A DNA stretch of 64,000 nucleotides, taken from an uncultured Maribacter sp. (GTDB lineage Bacteria > Bacteroidota > Bacteroidia > Flavobacteriales > Flavobacteriaceae). The stretch covers positions 214,108 through 278,107 of the forward strand of contig CANLTE010000005.1 of assembly GCA_947493885.1 (NCBI GenBank), given 5' to 3'. A program made the position numbers and the translations under genes. The notes under the pieces were generated by a model. That model had not been told where the DNA came from. It worked only from the letters and a program-made list of their open reading frames with translations, and searched no databases. This document shows, in pieces, positions 24,573 through 34,300 of this stretch; position 1 is the stretch's first letter; the number at the start of each line of letters is the position of its first letter.

Positions 24573-25598
24573 CTACTGTTTGTATTCTTTAACTGCATCA
24601 ATAAATGCTTTAGCATTTTCTAATGGAATATTTGGTAAAATACCGTGCCCCAGGTTAACAATATATTTATCTTTTCCAAAATCGTTAATCATCTGAGTAA
24701 CCATCTTTTTAATTTCGGCTGGAGGTGAAAGTAACCTAGACGGATCAAAATTACCTTGTAAAGTAATATTTCCGCCTGTTAAATATCTTGCATTTCGAGC
24801 AGAACACGTCCAATCTACTCCAAGTGCTGAAGCTCCAGATTTAGACATTTCGTTAAGCGCAAACCAACAGCCTTTTCCAAATGCTATAACAGGGCTTTCA
24901 TCTTTTAAAGCATCTATAATTTGTTGAATATATTGCCATGAAAACTCTTGATAATCGCTAGGCGCAAGCATTCCTCCCCAAGAATCAAACACTTGAACGG
25001 CATTCACACCTGCCATTACCTTTTCTTTTAAGTAGGCAATGGTTGTATCTGTAATTTTTTGAAGCAATGCATGAGCGACTACTGGTTGTGTAAAACAAAG
25101 TTCCTTAGCCTTGTCAAAATTTTTGCTTCCTTGGCCTTGCACACAATAGCATAGAATTGTCCATGGTGAACCTGCAAAACCAATTAACGGTATTTCATCA
25201 TTAAGTTTTTCCTTGGTCATTTTAATAGCATCCATTACATAACCAAGAGTGTCATTAATATCAGGAACAATAACACTATCTAAATCCTTTTGCGAACGAA
25301 TAGGGTTTGGTAAGTATGGACCAAAATTAGGTTTCATTTCCACCTCAATATTCATGGCCTGTGGAATTACTAAAATATCGCTAAATAATATGGCTGCATC
25401 CATACCATATCTTCTTATGGGTTGCACCGTAATTTCAGAAGCTAACTCCGGCGTTTGACAACGTGTAAAAAAATCATATTTTTTACGAATCTCCATAAAT
25501 TCTGGCAAGTAACGCCCAGCCTGACGCATCATCCAAACCGGTGGGCGGTCTACCGTTTCCCCTTTTAAAGCTCTTAGAAATAAATCGTTTTTAATCAT
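24573..25598 (-). CDS. hemE: Uroporphyrinogen decarboxylase
   Basis: Decarboxylates uroporphyrinogen III to coproporphyrinogen III. The 341-residue protein has the invariant N-terminal active-site sequence [16 protein letters not shown] (residues ~18-33), [13 protein letters not shown] with the catalytic Asp, GFAGSPWTI, and the late [12 protein letters not shown]. It follows hemD by 21 bases in the minus-strand operon. Length and motifs are typical. Confidence 0.97.
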   Translation of the reverse strand: MIKNDLFLRALKGETVDRPPVWMMRQAGRYLPEFMEIRKKYDFFTRCQTPELASEITVQPIRRYGMDAAILFSDILVIPQAMNIEVEMKPNFGPYLPNPIRSQKDLDSVIVPDINDTLGYVMDAIKMTKEKLNDEIPLIGFAGSPWTILCYCVQGQGSKNFDKAKELCFTQPVVAHALLQKITDTTIAYLKEKVMAGVNAVQVFDSWGGMLAPSDYQEFSWQYIQQIIDALKDESPVIAFGKGCWFALNEMSKSGASALGVDWTCSARNARYLTGGNITLQGNFDPSRLLSPPAEIKKMVTQMINDFGKDKYIVNLGHGILPNIPLENAKAFIDAVKEYKQ

Positions 25599-25619
25599 AA
25601 TATATGGTATCCGTATAAA

Positions 25620-26267
25620 TTATTTTAAAAATGTGATAAGTGTATTAATTACCTCATCTATAATAGGTTTTTTAGCAATATTAATATTTGCAGTATATAC
25701 TTTAGCTTCTTCCGCTGTGGTTTTTCCAATACAAAATAGCTCACTATCTTGAATTGTATTTTCCAATACAAAACTTTTCATTCCAGAAGGGCTAAAAAAC
25801 AATATAGCATCAAAATGCTGTTCAAACTTTTTTGGAATCAACAGCGTTTCGTAGCAAATTATCTCTTTAAAAGAAATCCCTTTTTCTGTTAAAATGGATG
25901 GCAAGTCGTTTCTTCTTTTATTCCCCGCCAAAAACAAAAAAGATGTACTTGTGTGATTATTTGTAATATAATCGGCTAAATCGACCGCATTTTCAGTCAT
26001 TTTTACGACTTTATAGCCATTTTTATCCAAAAGTGCCTTGGTTTTTTCACCAACACAAAAACAGTTAATTTCAGTGTTTTTCTTCTTATTTAAGAAAGCT
26101 CTTACCGCATTTTTACTGGTGAATATATAATTCTTATACTCGTCTGTAATTTCAAACTCTATAAACTCTATAGAAATGGCATCATATTCTACTAGGTTTA
26201 TTTTAAAATCAGACAAAAGTGCTTTTTGCGAGAGAGAAAGAACTTTAGTTGAAAGTACGCTTTTCAT
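25620..26267 (-). CDS. hemD: Uroporphyrinogen-III synthase
   Basis: Cyclises hydroxymethylbilane to uroporphyrinogen III. HemD proteins are poorly conserved; this 215-residue one is recognised by length, by the two-domain alternating alpha/beta pattern, by motifs such as YIFTSKNAVRAFL (residues ~47-59) and ILFFSPSGMKSFV, by FCIGKTTAEEAK near the C-terminus, and by its position 2 bases after hemC and 21 before hemE. Shorter than many homologues (about 245) but complete. Confidence 0.9.
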   Translation of the reverse strand: MKSVLSTKVLSLSQKALLSDFKINLVEYDAISIEFIEFEITDEYKNYIFTSKNAVRAFLNKKKNTEINCFCVGEKTKALLDKNGYKVVKMTENAVDLADYITNNHTSTSFLFLAGNKRRNDLPSILTEKGISFKEIICYETLLIPKKFEQHFDAILFFSPSGMKSFVLENTIQDSELFCIGKTTAEEAKVYTANINIAKKPIIDEVINTLITFLK

Positions 26268-26269
26268 AA

Positions 26270-27187
26270 CTATCCAGAAATACTTTTCTTTATTTCAGCC
26301 ATTAACGTCTTGCCTCCGTTATTTAAAATTTTTAGCGCACATTTTTCTCCAAAACCTTCGACGTTAGTTAATTTTATTTCCTCTTCAATCTCCAGTTTTT
26401 GTTTCCCATCTAGGGAAAACAAGGCCCCTTTAAACCTAAGCATACTACCATTAACACTAGCCAAAGCTGCTATTGGTGCTGTACAACCACCTTCTAATGT
26501 TCTTAAAAAATCACGCTCTATTTTTGTGCAAATTTCGGTCTCGGTGTCATTGAGGTTTGCTAAAGCCTCCAGACAAAAGGTATCTCTCTCATTAGCCACA
26601 ACTAACATTGCACCTTGTGCCGGTGCAGGTGTCATCCAATCCAACCGAACGGTATTTTCTGGAATAATATTTAAGCGCCCAAGGCCTGCTTTAGCAAATA
26701 TGGCACCATTCCAGTCATTGTTTTCCAATTTTTGCAAGCGTGTGTTCACATTTCCACGAAGGTCTACCACATTATGGTTTGGATATTTGCTTAACCATTG
26801 CGCTTTTCTACGTAAACTTCCTGTAGCAATTGTACCTTGGTTTTCTAAAAAATCCAACCCTTTGTGTATCAAAATGTCTTCTACAGGAGCTCTTTTTAAA
26901 ACTGCTGCTTGGACAATTCCATGAGGCAATGCAGTAGGTACATCTTTCATTGAGTGAACTGCTATATCAATTTTCCCCAGAAGCATTGCAACATCTAAAG
27001 TTTTTGTGAAAATCCCCGTAATTCCAAGCTCATAAAGGGGTTTGTCTAAAACCAAATCTCCAGTAGATTTCACAGGAAGTAAGGTCGTTTTATAGCCTAA
27101 CTGTTCTAACTGAGATTTCACGGTATTAGCCTGCCAGAGTGCCAATTCACTATCACGAGTACCTATTCTAATAGTTTTACTCATCAT
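26270..27187 (-). CDS. hemC: Porphobilinogen deaminase (hydroxymethylbilane synthase)
   Basis: Links four porphobilinogen units. The 305-residue protein has the N-terminal IRIGTRDSELALWQA, the SMKDVPT motif, GSLRRKAQWL and the cofactor-attachment Cys in LEGGCTAPIAA. Length is normal. The start (two consecutive ATG codons) overlaps the hemA stop by 11 bases, so translation is coupled. Confidence 0.97.
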   Translation of the reverse strand: MMSKTIRIGTRDSELALWQANTVKSQLEQLGYKTTLLPVKSTGDLVLDKPLYELGITGIFTKTLDVAMLLGKIDIAVHSMKDVPTALPHGIVQAAVLKRAPVEDILIHKGLDFLENQGTIATGSLRRKAQWLSKYPNHNVVDLRGNVNTRLQKLENNDWNGAIFAKAGLGRLNIIPENTVRLDWMTPAPAQGAMLVVANERDTFCLEALANLNDTETEICTKIERDFLRTLEGGCTAPIAALASVNGSMLRFKGALFSLDGKQKLEIEEEIKLTNVEGFGEKCALKILNNGGKTLMAEIKKSISG

Positions 27188-28436
27188 TATTTAATTCTAA
27201 CTGAAAAACCTTTTTTATAAGTTGCAAACTGTCATCAGAATCGTTTCCAGTTTTTTTAAGGTGATTGGCAAATTGCTTGGTAATTTTTTGGATAATTCTA
27301 TTTGAAACAACATCGGCTTGCTTAGAATTAAAATCCGTCATTTTTTTTGATTGATAATCCAATTCTTCCTCCTTCATTGTTTTAAGCTTTTTATTTAAAG
27401 CCTTAATTACCGGAGCAAATTTTCTAGTTTCGAGCCACTGAATAAACTCATCTTTAATTACCTTGTTTATTTCTTCTGCCTGAGGAATAAATTGTTTTCT
27501 ACGTTCTAGGGTTTCATCAGTCATTTGAGAAAGGTGATCCAAATGAATTACCGTCACGTTTTCTAATTCTGTAACATCTTCATCAACATTTTTGGGTATT
27601 GATAAATCTAAAATTAAAAGTGGTTTTTTAGTGTAGATAAGTTCTTTTGAGATTGTTGGTGAATTTGCCCCTGTTGCTACTATCAACACATCGGTATTTC
27701 TAATTTCGGTTTGTAAATCCCCGTAGTCTTTTACTATTAAATTAAACTTACCTCCAACCTTTTCTGCCTTATCTTTTGTTCTATTTATAAGCGTTATATG
27801 CGAATTATTAGTATGCTTTATTAAATTTTCACAAGTATTTCTTCCTATTTTACCCATACCAAAGAGCAAAATATTTTTATTAGAAATATCAGGAATATTC
27901 CTCATAATGTATTGCACAGAGGCAAAAGCAACTGATGTAGCTCCAGAAGAAATTTCGGTTTCATTTTTTATACGCTTACTTGCTTGAATTACCGAATTAC
28001 AAAGACGTTCAATAAAAGGGTTCGCTAAATTTTGCTTTTTGGATCTATTAAAACTCTGTTTTAATTGGCTAATAATCTCAAAATCTCCTAAAATTTGACT
28101 ATCTAAACCGGTTCCAACTTTAAATAAGTGACTAATTGCGTCATTATTTTTATAGATGTAAGCAACATTTTGAAATTCCTCAACATTACCTTTAGTATTA
28201 TCGCATAATAACTTTATTAATTGAAAAGGATGTTGTGCAAAACCATGAAGTTCGGTACGGTTACAAGTTGATGTTACTAAAAGCCCATCAATCCCAAGAA
28301 TTTTTGCTTGACTTAGCAAATTATCCATCGCTAGTTCGTCTAAACTAAATTTACCTCTTATAACAGCATCTGCCTTTTTATAATTAAGCCCGATGGTGTA
28401 AAAAGAACTATGTCGAGAAATGTGGTAATCTTTCAT
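27177..28436 (-). CDS. hemA: Glutamyl-tRNA reductase
   Basis: First committed enzyme of C5-type haem synthesis: reduces Glu-tRNA to glutamate-1-semialdehyde. The 419-residue protein has the catalytic Cys in LLVTSTCNRTELHG, the Rossmann segment LLFGMGKIGRNTCENL and a C-terminal dimerisation helix region. It opens the minus-strand haem operon (hemA-hemC-hemD-hemE-EI24-GNAT-hemF-...). A TATTTTTG -7 element lies about 17 bases before the start, giving a very short leader. A divergent AraC-type gene shares the upstream region. The partner hemL (GSA aminotransferase) is not in this window. Confidence 0.97.
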   Translation of the reverse strand: MKDYHISRHSSFYTIGLNYKKADAVIRGKFSLDELAMDNLLSQAKILGIDGLLVTSTCNRTELHGFAQHPFQLIKLLCDNTKGNVEEFQNVAYIYKNNDAISHLFKVGTGLDSQILGDFEIISQLKQSFNRSKKQNLANPFIERLCNSVIQASKRIKNETEISSGATSVAFASVQYIMRNIPDISNKNILLFGMGKIGRNTCENLIKHTNNSHITLINRTKDKAEKVGGKFNLIVKDYGDLQTEIRNTDVLIVATGANSPTISKELIYTKKPLLILDLSIPKNVDEDVTELENVTVIHLDHLSQMTDETLERRKQFIPQAEEINKVIKDEFIQWLETRKFAPVIKALNKKLKTMKEEELDYQSKKMTDFNSKQADVVSNRIIQKITKQFANHLKKTGNDSDDSLQLIKKVFQLELNNDE

Positions 28437-28452
28437 AAATCATGTAACGGGA

Positions 28453-28460
28453 CAAAAATA
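28453..28460 (-). promoter_or_regulatory. -7 promoter element of the haem operon
   Basis: TATTTTTG read on the minus strand is an exact TAnnTTTG match, ending 17 bases before the hemA ATG. A matching TTG at about -33 was not seen, which may mean activator dependence; the divergent AraC-type regulator is an obvious candidate (inference). Confidence 0.45.
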
Positions 28461-28573
28461 GATTCATTAAGATGATAAAAATAACGCTAGAAGAACAATT
28501 TATAACGATATCGGAGTTTTTAGTACTTAATTACTCGTTATAAGGCAAAATCCATTATTTTTATACTGTTAAG

Positions 28574-28594
28574 GTGTTATTCTATTTAGAACAC
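28574..28594. promoter_or_regulatory. Inverted repeat in the hemA/araC divergent region
   Basis: GTGTT-n11-AACAC, an interrupted palindrome 11 bases before the AraC-type start. Its placement suits an operator for autoregulation, but AraC proteins usually bind direct repeats, so the assignment is weak. Confidence 0.25.
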
Positions 28595-28605
28595 ATCTAA
28601 ATAAT

Positions 28606-29508
28606 ATGACAAAAATCATGAATATATCTCAAAAAAATATCGCTCAAAGTTCTTATAATGAAGTTTTAATTGAAGAAGGGTTTTATGTACTTAAAATTCA
28701 AAACGACACCCTTGAAAATCAAAAAGTTATACGGGAAATAGATAGTTCATTTATTCAATTTCATTTTTGTTTAAAAGGAAAAGCCAAATTTATTTTTAAT
28801 GAAAACCGCTATGCGTTAGATGTGTCAGAAGAACATTCTTTATTACTTTATAATACTCAGGTAGATTTACCAATGAATTTGGAACTAGCGCCAAACTCCT
28901 GGTTAGTTTCTGTAGTTATGACTATTAGAAAGTTTCATGCTTTATTTTCAAAGGAAGCAGATTATATTCCTTTTTTAACTTCTGAAAATAAAGAAAAAAA
29001 ATATTATTCTCAAGAAGCAGTTTCACCGGCCATAGCAGTTATTTTAAGTCAAATTATAAATTACAACCTGCACCCATCAATTAAAGAGTTGTATGTAAAA
29101 GGTAAAGTCTACGAATTAATTTCATTGTATTTTAATAAAACTGATAATGCAGATATCGAACAATGTCCTTTTTTAGTTGATGAAGAAAACGTAAAACGTA
29201 TTCGAAAAGCAAAGGAAATTATGATTACAAATATGGCGGAACCTCCTTCTTTATCTGAACTTGCTGAAGAAATTGGATTGAGTTTAAAAAAATTAAAAGA
29301 AGGGTTTAAACAAATCTATGGAGACTCTGTCTACAGTTTTTTGTTTGACTATAAAATGGAACATGCTCGAAAATTACTTGCTACTGGACAACTTAATGTT
29401 AACGAAATAGGTTTAAAAATAGGATACAGCACTTCAAGCCATTTCATAGCTGCCTTTAAAAAGAAGTATGGAACTACTCCAAAAAAATACATAATGTCTT
29501 TATCGTAA
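28606..29508 (+). CDS. AraC family transcriptional regulator (PchR-like)
   Basis: A 300-residue regulator. The C-terminal ~100 residues form the AraC double helix-turn-helix: LSELAEEIGLSLKKLKEGFKQIYG (first HTH) and NEIGLKIGYSTSSHFIAAFKKKYGTTPKKY (second HTH with the family signature). The N-terminal domain is a cupin-like sensor resembling the PchR family, which often responds to siderophores or haem. It is divergent from hemA, so control of the haem operon is plausible but unproven. An alternative start is the ATG five codons downstream (MNISQKN). Confidence 0.9.
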   Translation: MTKIMNISQKNIAQSSYNEVLIEEGFYVLKIQNDTLENQKVIREIDSSFIQFHFCLKGKAKFIFNENRYALDVSEEHSLLLYNTQVDLPMNLELAPNSWLVSVVMTIRKFHALFSKEADYIPFLTSENKEKKYYSQEAVSPAIAVILSQIINYNLHPSIKELYVKGKVYELISLYFNKTDNADIEQCPFLVDEENVKRIRKAKEIMITNMAEPPSLSELAEEIGLSLKKLKEGFKQIYGDSVYSFLFDYKMEHARKLLATGQLNVNEIGLKIGYSTSSHFIAAFKKKYGTTPKKYIMSLS

Positions 29509-29580
29509 TAAAGAGTATTATTTATTACGTGTTTTTTACGATATTTAGGGTTTAACCTTAGACTCACTTAATAGAACATT

Positions 29581-30357
29581 ATGAAATTTCTTCAGAAAAT
29601 TACTTTTACAGCTTTTGCTCTTGTTTTTATGATTAGCTGTGGAGCAGCAACAACGAAATCTGATTCCACTAAAAATGTTAAACCTTCAATGGAAAAAATA
29701 GATCAGGTTTTGGTTTTTACTAAAACTGCTGGTTGGAGACATAAATCTATAGAAAAAGGAGTTGAAACTATAAAAGAATTGGGTGCGCAGAACAACTTTA
29801 TTGTAACTCAAACAGAAGATTCATTAGCATTTAACGCAGCTAATCTTAAAAAGTATAAGTTGGTGATTTTTTTAAACACCACAATGAACATACTAGGCTC
29901 TAATGAGGAAAAAGCCTTTGAAAAATACATCCAGTCCGGAGGAAGTTTTTTAGGAATACATGCCGCATGTGATACGGAGTATGATTGGCCTTGGTATGGA
30001 AAACTTGTTGGAGGATATTTTAATGGTCACCCAAATAACCCAAATGTTAGAGAGGCAAAAATTGATGTGAAAGACAAAAACCACGCTGCAACAAAACATT
30101 TAAAAGATACTTGGACAAGAAAAGATGAATGGTATAATTATAAAAACATTAATCCAGATACTAATGTGTTGATGACGCTAGATGAATCTTCTTATGAAGG
30201 TGGAACTAATGGAGAGCATCACCCAATAGCTTGGTATCACGAATTTGATGGTGGCAGAGCCTTTTATACTGGCGGAGGTCATACAAAAGAAGCTTTTGAT
30301 GAGCCAGATTTTAGAAAGCATTTATTAGGTGGTATATTTTATTGTTTAAATAGATAA
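29581..30357 (+). CDS. ThuA-domain lipoprotein
   Basis: A 258-residue exported protein: signal peptide with lipobox FMISC (Cys near residue 20), then a ThuA domain (class I glutamine amidotransferase-like fold) starting VLVFTKTAGWRHKSIEKG. Family motifs: LVIFLNTT, GGSFLGIHAACDTEYDWPWY, WTRKDEWYNY, PIAWYHEFDGGRAFYTGGGH. ThuA proteins are linked to sugar (trehalose/keto-sugar) use; the substrate here is unknown. Single gene, followed by a 13-bp hairpin. Confidence 0.9.
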   Translation: MKFLQKITFTAFALVFMISCGAATTKSDSTKNVKPSMEKIDQVLVFTKTAGWRHKSIEKGVETIKELGAQNNFIVTQTEDSLAFNAANLKKYKLVIFLNTTMNILGSNEEKAFEKYIQSGGSFLGIHAACDTEYDWPWYGKLVGGYFNGHPNNPNVREAKIDVKDKNHAATKHLKDTWTRKDEWYNYKNINPDTNVLMTLDESSYEGGTNGEHHPIAWYHEFDGGRAFYTGGGHTKEAFDEPDFRKHLLGGIFYCLNR

Positions 30358-30378
30358 AACGACTGACTGGTTTGTATT

Positions 30379-30408
30379 CAGTTTACAGAATAGGAATTCT
30401 GTAAACTG
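30379..30408. terminator. Perfect 13-bp hairpin after the ThuA gene
   Basis: CAGTTTACAGAAT / ATTCTGTAAACTG with a 4-base loop AGGA. There is no immediate T-run on the plus strand (GATTTCCAGTTATATTTTTG follows), so it may be a processing or stabilising element more than a classical terminator. A second palindrome AACTGGA..TCCAGTT overlaps its right side. Confidence 0.45.
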
Positions 30409-30486
30409 GATTTCCAGTTATATTTTTGTTTTGTTTAGATGAAATGCACTTAACTATATACCAAACTACTCCAAATTTTAAAGTAG

Positions 30487-30502
30487 CAAACCGGTGGGTT
30501 TG
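30487..30502 (-). terminator. CAAACC/GGTTTG hairpin downstream of the DUF1460 gene
   Basis: CAAACC-GGTG-GGTTTG lies 8 bases after the DUF1460 stop (minus strand), the same relation as the ACAAAC/GTTTGT hairpins after ogt (16686-16703) and dprA (61110-61127). The downstream T-run is weak. Confidence 0.4.
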
Positions 30503-30510
30503 TAAAAAAG

Positions 30511-31362
30511 TCACCGTTGAGGTCTACAAACCATTATTCCCGTATTGTTTTTGATACCTTTTAGGTAATCTATAAGGGGAAGTTTAGAAATTTTAACCTC
30601 ACCAGATGTTGAAGCATGCAGAAGATGAATTCTACCATCTTTTTCTCTTGTTGCAATGCCAGTATGTGTGACATCCAACCCTTTTATTGATGTTGTTAAA
30701 GCAATAATATCGCCTGATTGAATATGATGTTCGTTCGCGGCTATTTGATCTTGAGGTAGAATACAAATAGGTTGATTATTTAAATAACGCTCTGAAGCCC
30801 TTATCCTATCAAAGTTATTTTCATCTTTTAAAAAAGGATATAGATTTCTATGTGTACTCATGAAATCTATTTTCTTTGTAATAGCAACACCTCCAATCTC
30901 CGAGGTAATCTCTTTTACAAAGCCCTTAGCCTCATTGTTTGCAATCCATTCCGAAAAATAATGAAGCCGAGAAGCATAACCTTCTAATTTTCCGTCTTTA
31001 TATCTAATCTTTTCCAGCGTTTTGGTAAAATCAACAAATTCGCTATTATCGTTTTTTGTCAATAGAGCAAAAGCAAGCACATTTTCTACATAAGTAGTAC
31101 AATCAAACCCCTGTAAATTAACGACTAAGGTTTCTTTTTTACCTATTTCAAGTGTTTTGGCAACATATGGTGTTTCCAAAAAAGATTTTCCGATGGCAAC
31201 TATTGTATTTCCAAAATTTCTTTTTTGAATTTCGCTTAAAGTTTTAAGTTTAGTTTCCACCGCAACTTTATCCGTAACGGAGCAGGTTATTTGCTGTGCC
31301 GAAACGTGGAAAATCGAAAACAAAAAAACTACAACAAAAAAAATTGCCTTTTTAATATCCAT
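30511..31362 (-). CDS. DUF1460 (NlpC/P60-like amidase) secreted protein
   Basis: From the ATG at 31362 (MDIKKAIFFVVVFLFSIFHV, a clean signal peptide) this is a 283-residue protein; an in-frame start 13 codons earlier would spoil the signal sequence. DUF1460 proteins are NlpC/P60-like N-acetylmuramoyl-L-alanine amidases or cysteine peptidases acting on peptidoglycan. The catalytic Cys is in LQGFDCTTYVENVLAF and the His in LDVTHTGIATRE. The start overlaps the end of the TraB/GumN gene by 11 bases, so the two are an operon. Localisation: periplasm. Confidence 0.88.
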   Translation of the reverse strand: MDIKKAIFFVVVFLFSIFHVSAQQITCSVTDKVAVETKLKTLSEIQKRNFGNTIVAIGKSFLETPYVAKTLEIGKKETLVVNLQGFDCTTYVENVLAFALLTKNDNSEFVDFTKTLEKIRYKDGKLEGYASRLHYFSEWIANNEAKGFVKEITSEIGGVAITKKIDFMSTHRNLYPFLKDENNFDRIRASERYLNNQPICILPQDQIAANEHHIQSGDIIALTTSIKGLDVTHTGIATREKDGRIHLLHASTSGEVKISKLPLIDYLKGIKNNTGIMVCRPQR

Positions 31363-34300
31363 GATACCCATAAGCATTATAACTATTAGGTTTGTACACA
31401 ACAGCTCGCTTTCTGTTTTTTAGCAAAAACTTTTCTGTAACATAACCCATTACTTCTTCTTCAGTCTCAGTATCTTCAATACGCATTCCATTATTTTTGT
31501 AAAAAGGTTTCGTTTGTAACCCTTTTGCATCTTCATAAACTAATATGTGCATATTAAAGTTTTTGTCATAATCATTCTTCTTTTTCTTTTTAAAATAAAA
31601 AGCGGTGTATTTTACATTATCCAAGATAACCTCCTTTTTATTTAGGTATACCACTTGGTCTTTTTCATCGTCATACAATGTATATTCAAATAAATTTGGT
31701 TCCGCTATATCTTTCTGATTTTTGTATTCGACAGGATACAAATCTAATCTTTCGATTTTTTTTAGCTCATTGAATACTATATTTCTACTATTAATGTCTT
31801 TAACTAATAGTTTAATTGAACCATTTGGTATAAAATTATCCTCTTTTGCTTTGAGTGCCAAATATTTTGAACAAATAACTGGATCCTTTACCAATGACAA
31901 TTGGTTAAAAAATTGACTAGTGGCTTTTTCTGCCCTAAACGGAAAAAGCAAGGTTATATAATCTGATAAAACACCTCTATTTTTGCTATTTAATGTACTT
32001 CTAAAATTACCGTGTTGTCCAGAATTTGAATCTCTCCCCAACTGCCTTTTCAACTGAATTTTTGCATCATTCAAAATTTGCTTTTTATACTTTTTATACA
32101 CATTTTGCTTTACATATTTCTCCGCCATTAATTTTGATAATAATGAAAAAATAGGTGCTTTATATTCTTCTATAGCGCTGTATGCCAACACCTCCGGAAA
32201 CAATTTTTTTGCTAAAGGCAAACTATCTCTAAAAGGTCTAAAAATGTAATTTGTTTGCAACTTACTTGATGCCAAGGGTAAATCAATCTCCATTAACTCC
32301 AACATAAACTTAATAGAAGCTTCATCTCCATTTTTAGCCAGCGTCTGAAGTATAATAGTTTGTACTTGAGAATCTTTGTATGAGTTTAAATAAAAAGACC
32401 TTAAAAATGGGTTAATATTAATCCCATTAATGTCTTTTAACTTTCGAATTAAATACGTCTGTATTTCTTTGTTATTCTTGGTATACTCATGTTTAGCTAT
32501 ATAATGCTTCAGAGAATCTACATGCTCCTTGTCAAATTTTAAAAACCGATATCCTGTAATTGCCAAACTATCATTAGCTTTTAAAGCTTTAAAAAACTCT
32601 GACGTTTTATCCGTCAAAATACTTTTTCCAATAACTGTGTCTAGAGGTTCAAAATTGTCAAAAAACTCCTGAACAAATCTACTGGGTTTAGTTACTGTGT
32701 CCACACTAGCTTTTATTTCATATAGTAAACCATCTTTAATTATATTTTTAACAAGTATTCCTCTCGTACTAGCAGTATCTGCAATTGTTAATTGTAATTC
32801 ATGGTATCCTTTTTCAGATTTGCTTTTTGCTTCGTTAAGAATGGATAAGCTTTTTTTGGTATACAGTTTTTTACGTAACGACCATACAGAATCAATATTT
32901 CTAAACATTAAAAGGTCATGAGACTTAACTAATTCAACCGCAATTGCCTCATTATTATTATTTTGATAATATGTGTTTTTTCTATACTTCTCATAGGGTT
33001 TAACCTTAGGCGCTCCATTATAATGTTTTATAGAGTTTTCCACAAACTTAGGAGGTTTAACTATAGTTTTTGTACTAAAAAAAAGCGCTGTATCTATCAC
33101 TTTTTCATAAGGTGCAACAGCTTCAGCTTTAGTGATTTTAAAAGAACTAAAAAATGATTTAGCCTCCTTTTCTAAATGAGTGACAATTCCTAATAAATAA
33201 TAACTATTGCCATTAAGTGTTGTTTTTAGATATATTTTCTTTTTGTTGAAAACGGCTTTAGAGGATAATGAACGTCCTTCAAAAGCTTCATAAACTGGTT
33301 TGAGTTTTAAATCTTGATAAAACCTTTTTTGAATTTGTTTTAATTCAAAGGTATCTTGCTCTATAAAATTAAAATCGTTTATGGTTACTTTATGAACAAA
33401 GTAATAAGATTTTGTATCCTCATCATAAGCTTCTATATAACGATTTCCTTTTTGTGAGACATTATTAAAACTATATAATGATGGTATCTCAACTTCAAAA
33501 TCTTTAAAAGTAGGGGTAACTTTTACTTTGGTTTTTTCGAATTTTTTAAACGAAATACTATTAAAAATAGAATCGGAATATTTGGTCACGTAGTTGCCCT
33601 GACCTCCCATTTTAAATATTATAATTTCTAAGGGTGTTTTGTAAATATGATAACGTTGTTTATCTCCATTTTTAAGTTCGTTTTTTATATCTAACCCAAT
33701 AAATTTTCCATTTGTAATGGTATCTTTTTCAAGAATTTTACCAGGAATGTTTTCAAAAAGAAGCTCATTAATATCAGATAACTCCAATGAAACATCATGC
33801 TTCAAAAAAGAAAAAGTAGGAATACGATCAACAACCATAAAGCTACCATTGGCTAAATCTGGAGAGATATATATTGTTTTCCCTACCTCAGAAAAAGGAT
33901 ATAGTTTATTAGGAAGATTTATAGTAAAAAAACCATCCTCTGGGCTGTAAGGTTTATATATATTTTCCTTTACCTTGGTTTCAAGTTGGGTCTTAATTTT
34001 TTTACCCTTGTAACTGAGTTTGGAGGTTAGCGCTTTAACCCTATACCCTTTTTTTCTAAGAAGATTTATGACTCCTTTTTCTCCAGGCAAATGCGCAGCG
34101 CCAATACCTGCAAAAACTTTTCCAAGATGCATTACAGAGTCTAAACTCTTAGTCATATTTTCGTTTCTAATATGAAGCATATTTTTTAAATAATGCCCTG
34201 TATACATCGCATTATCCAGCGAATCCAAAAGGTTAATATTACGTTCCCTATATGCATCTTCCATTAAAAACATAGGGTTTTGCAGTTGCATCTTTTTTTG

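Noticed and set aside
26310..26924. 204-codon plus-strand frame
   Set aside because: Antisense shadow of hemC; its codons mirror the conserved HemC frame.
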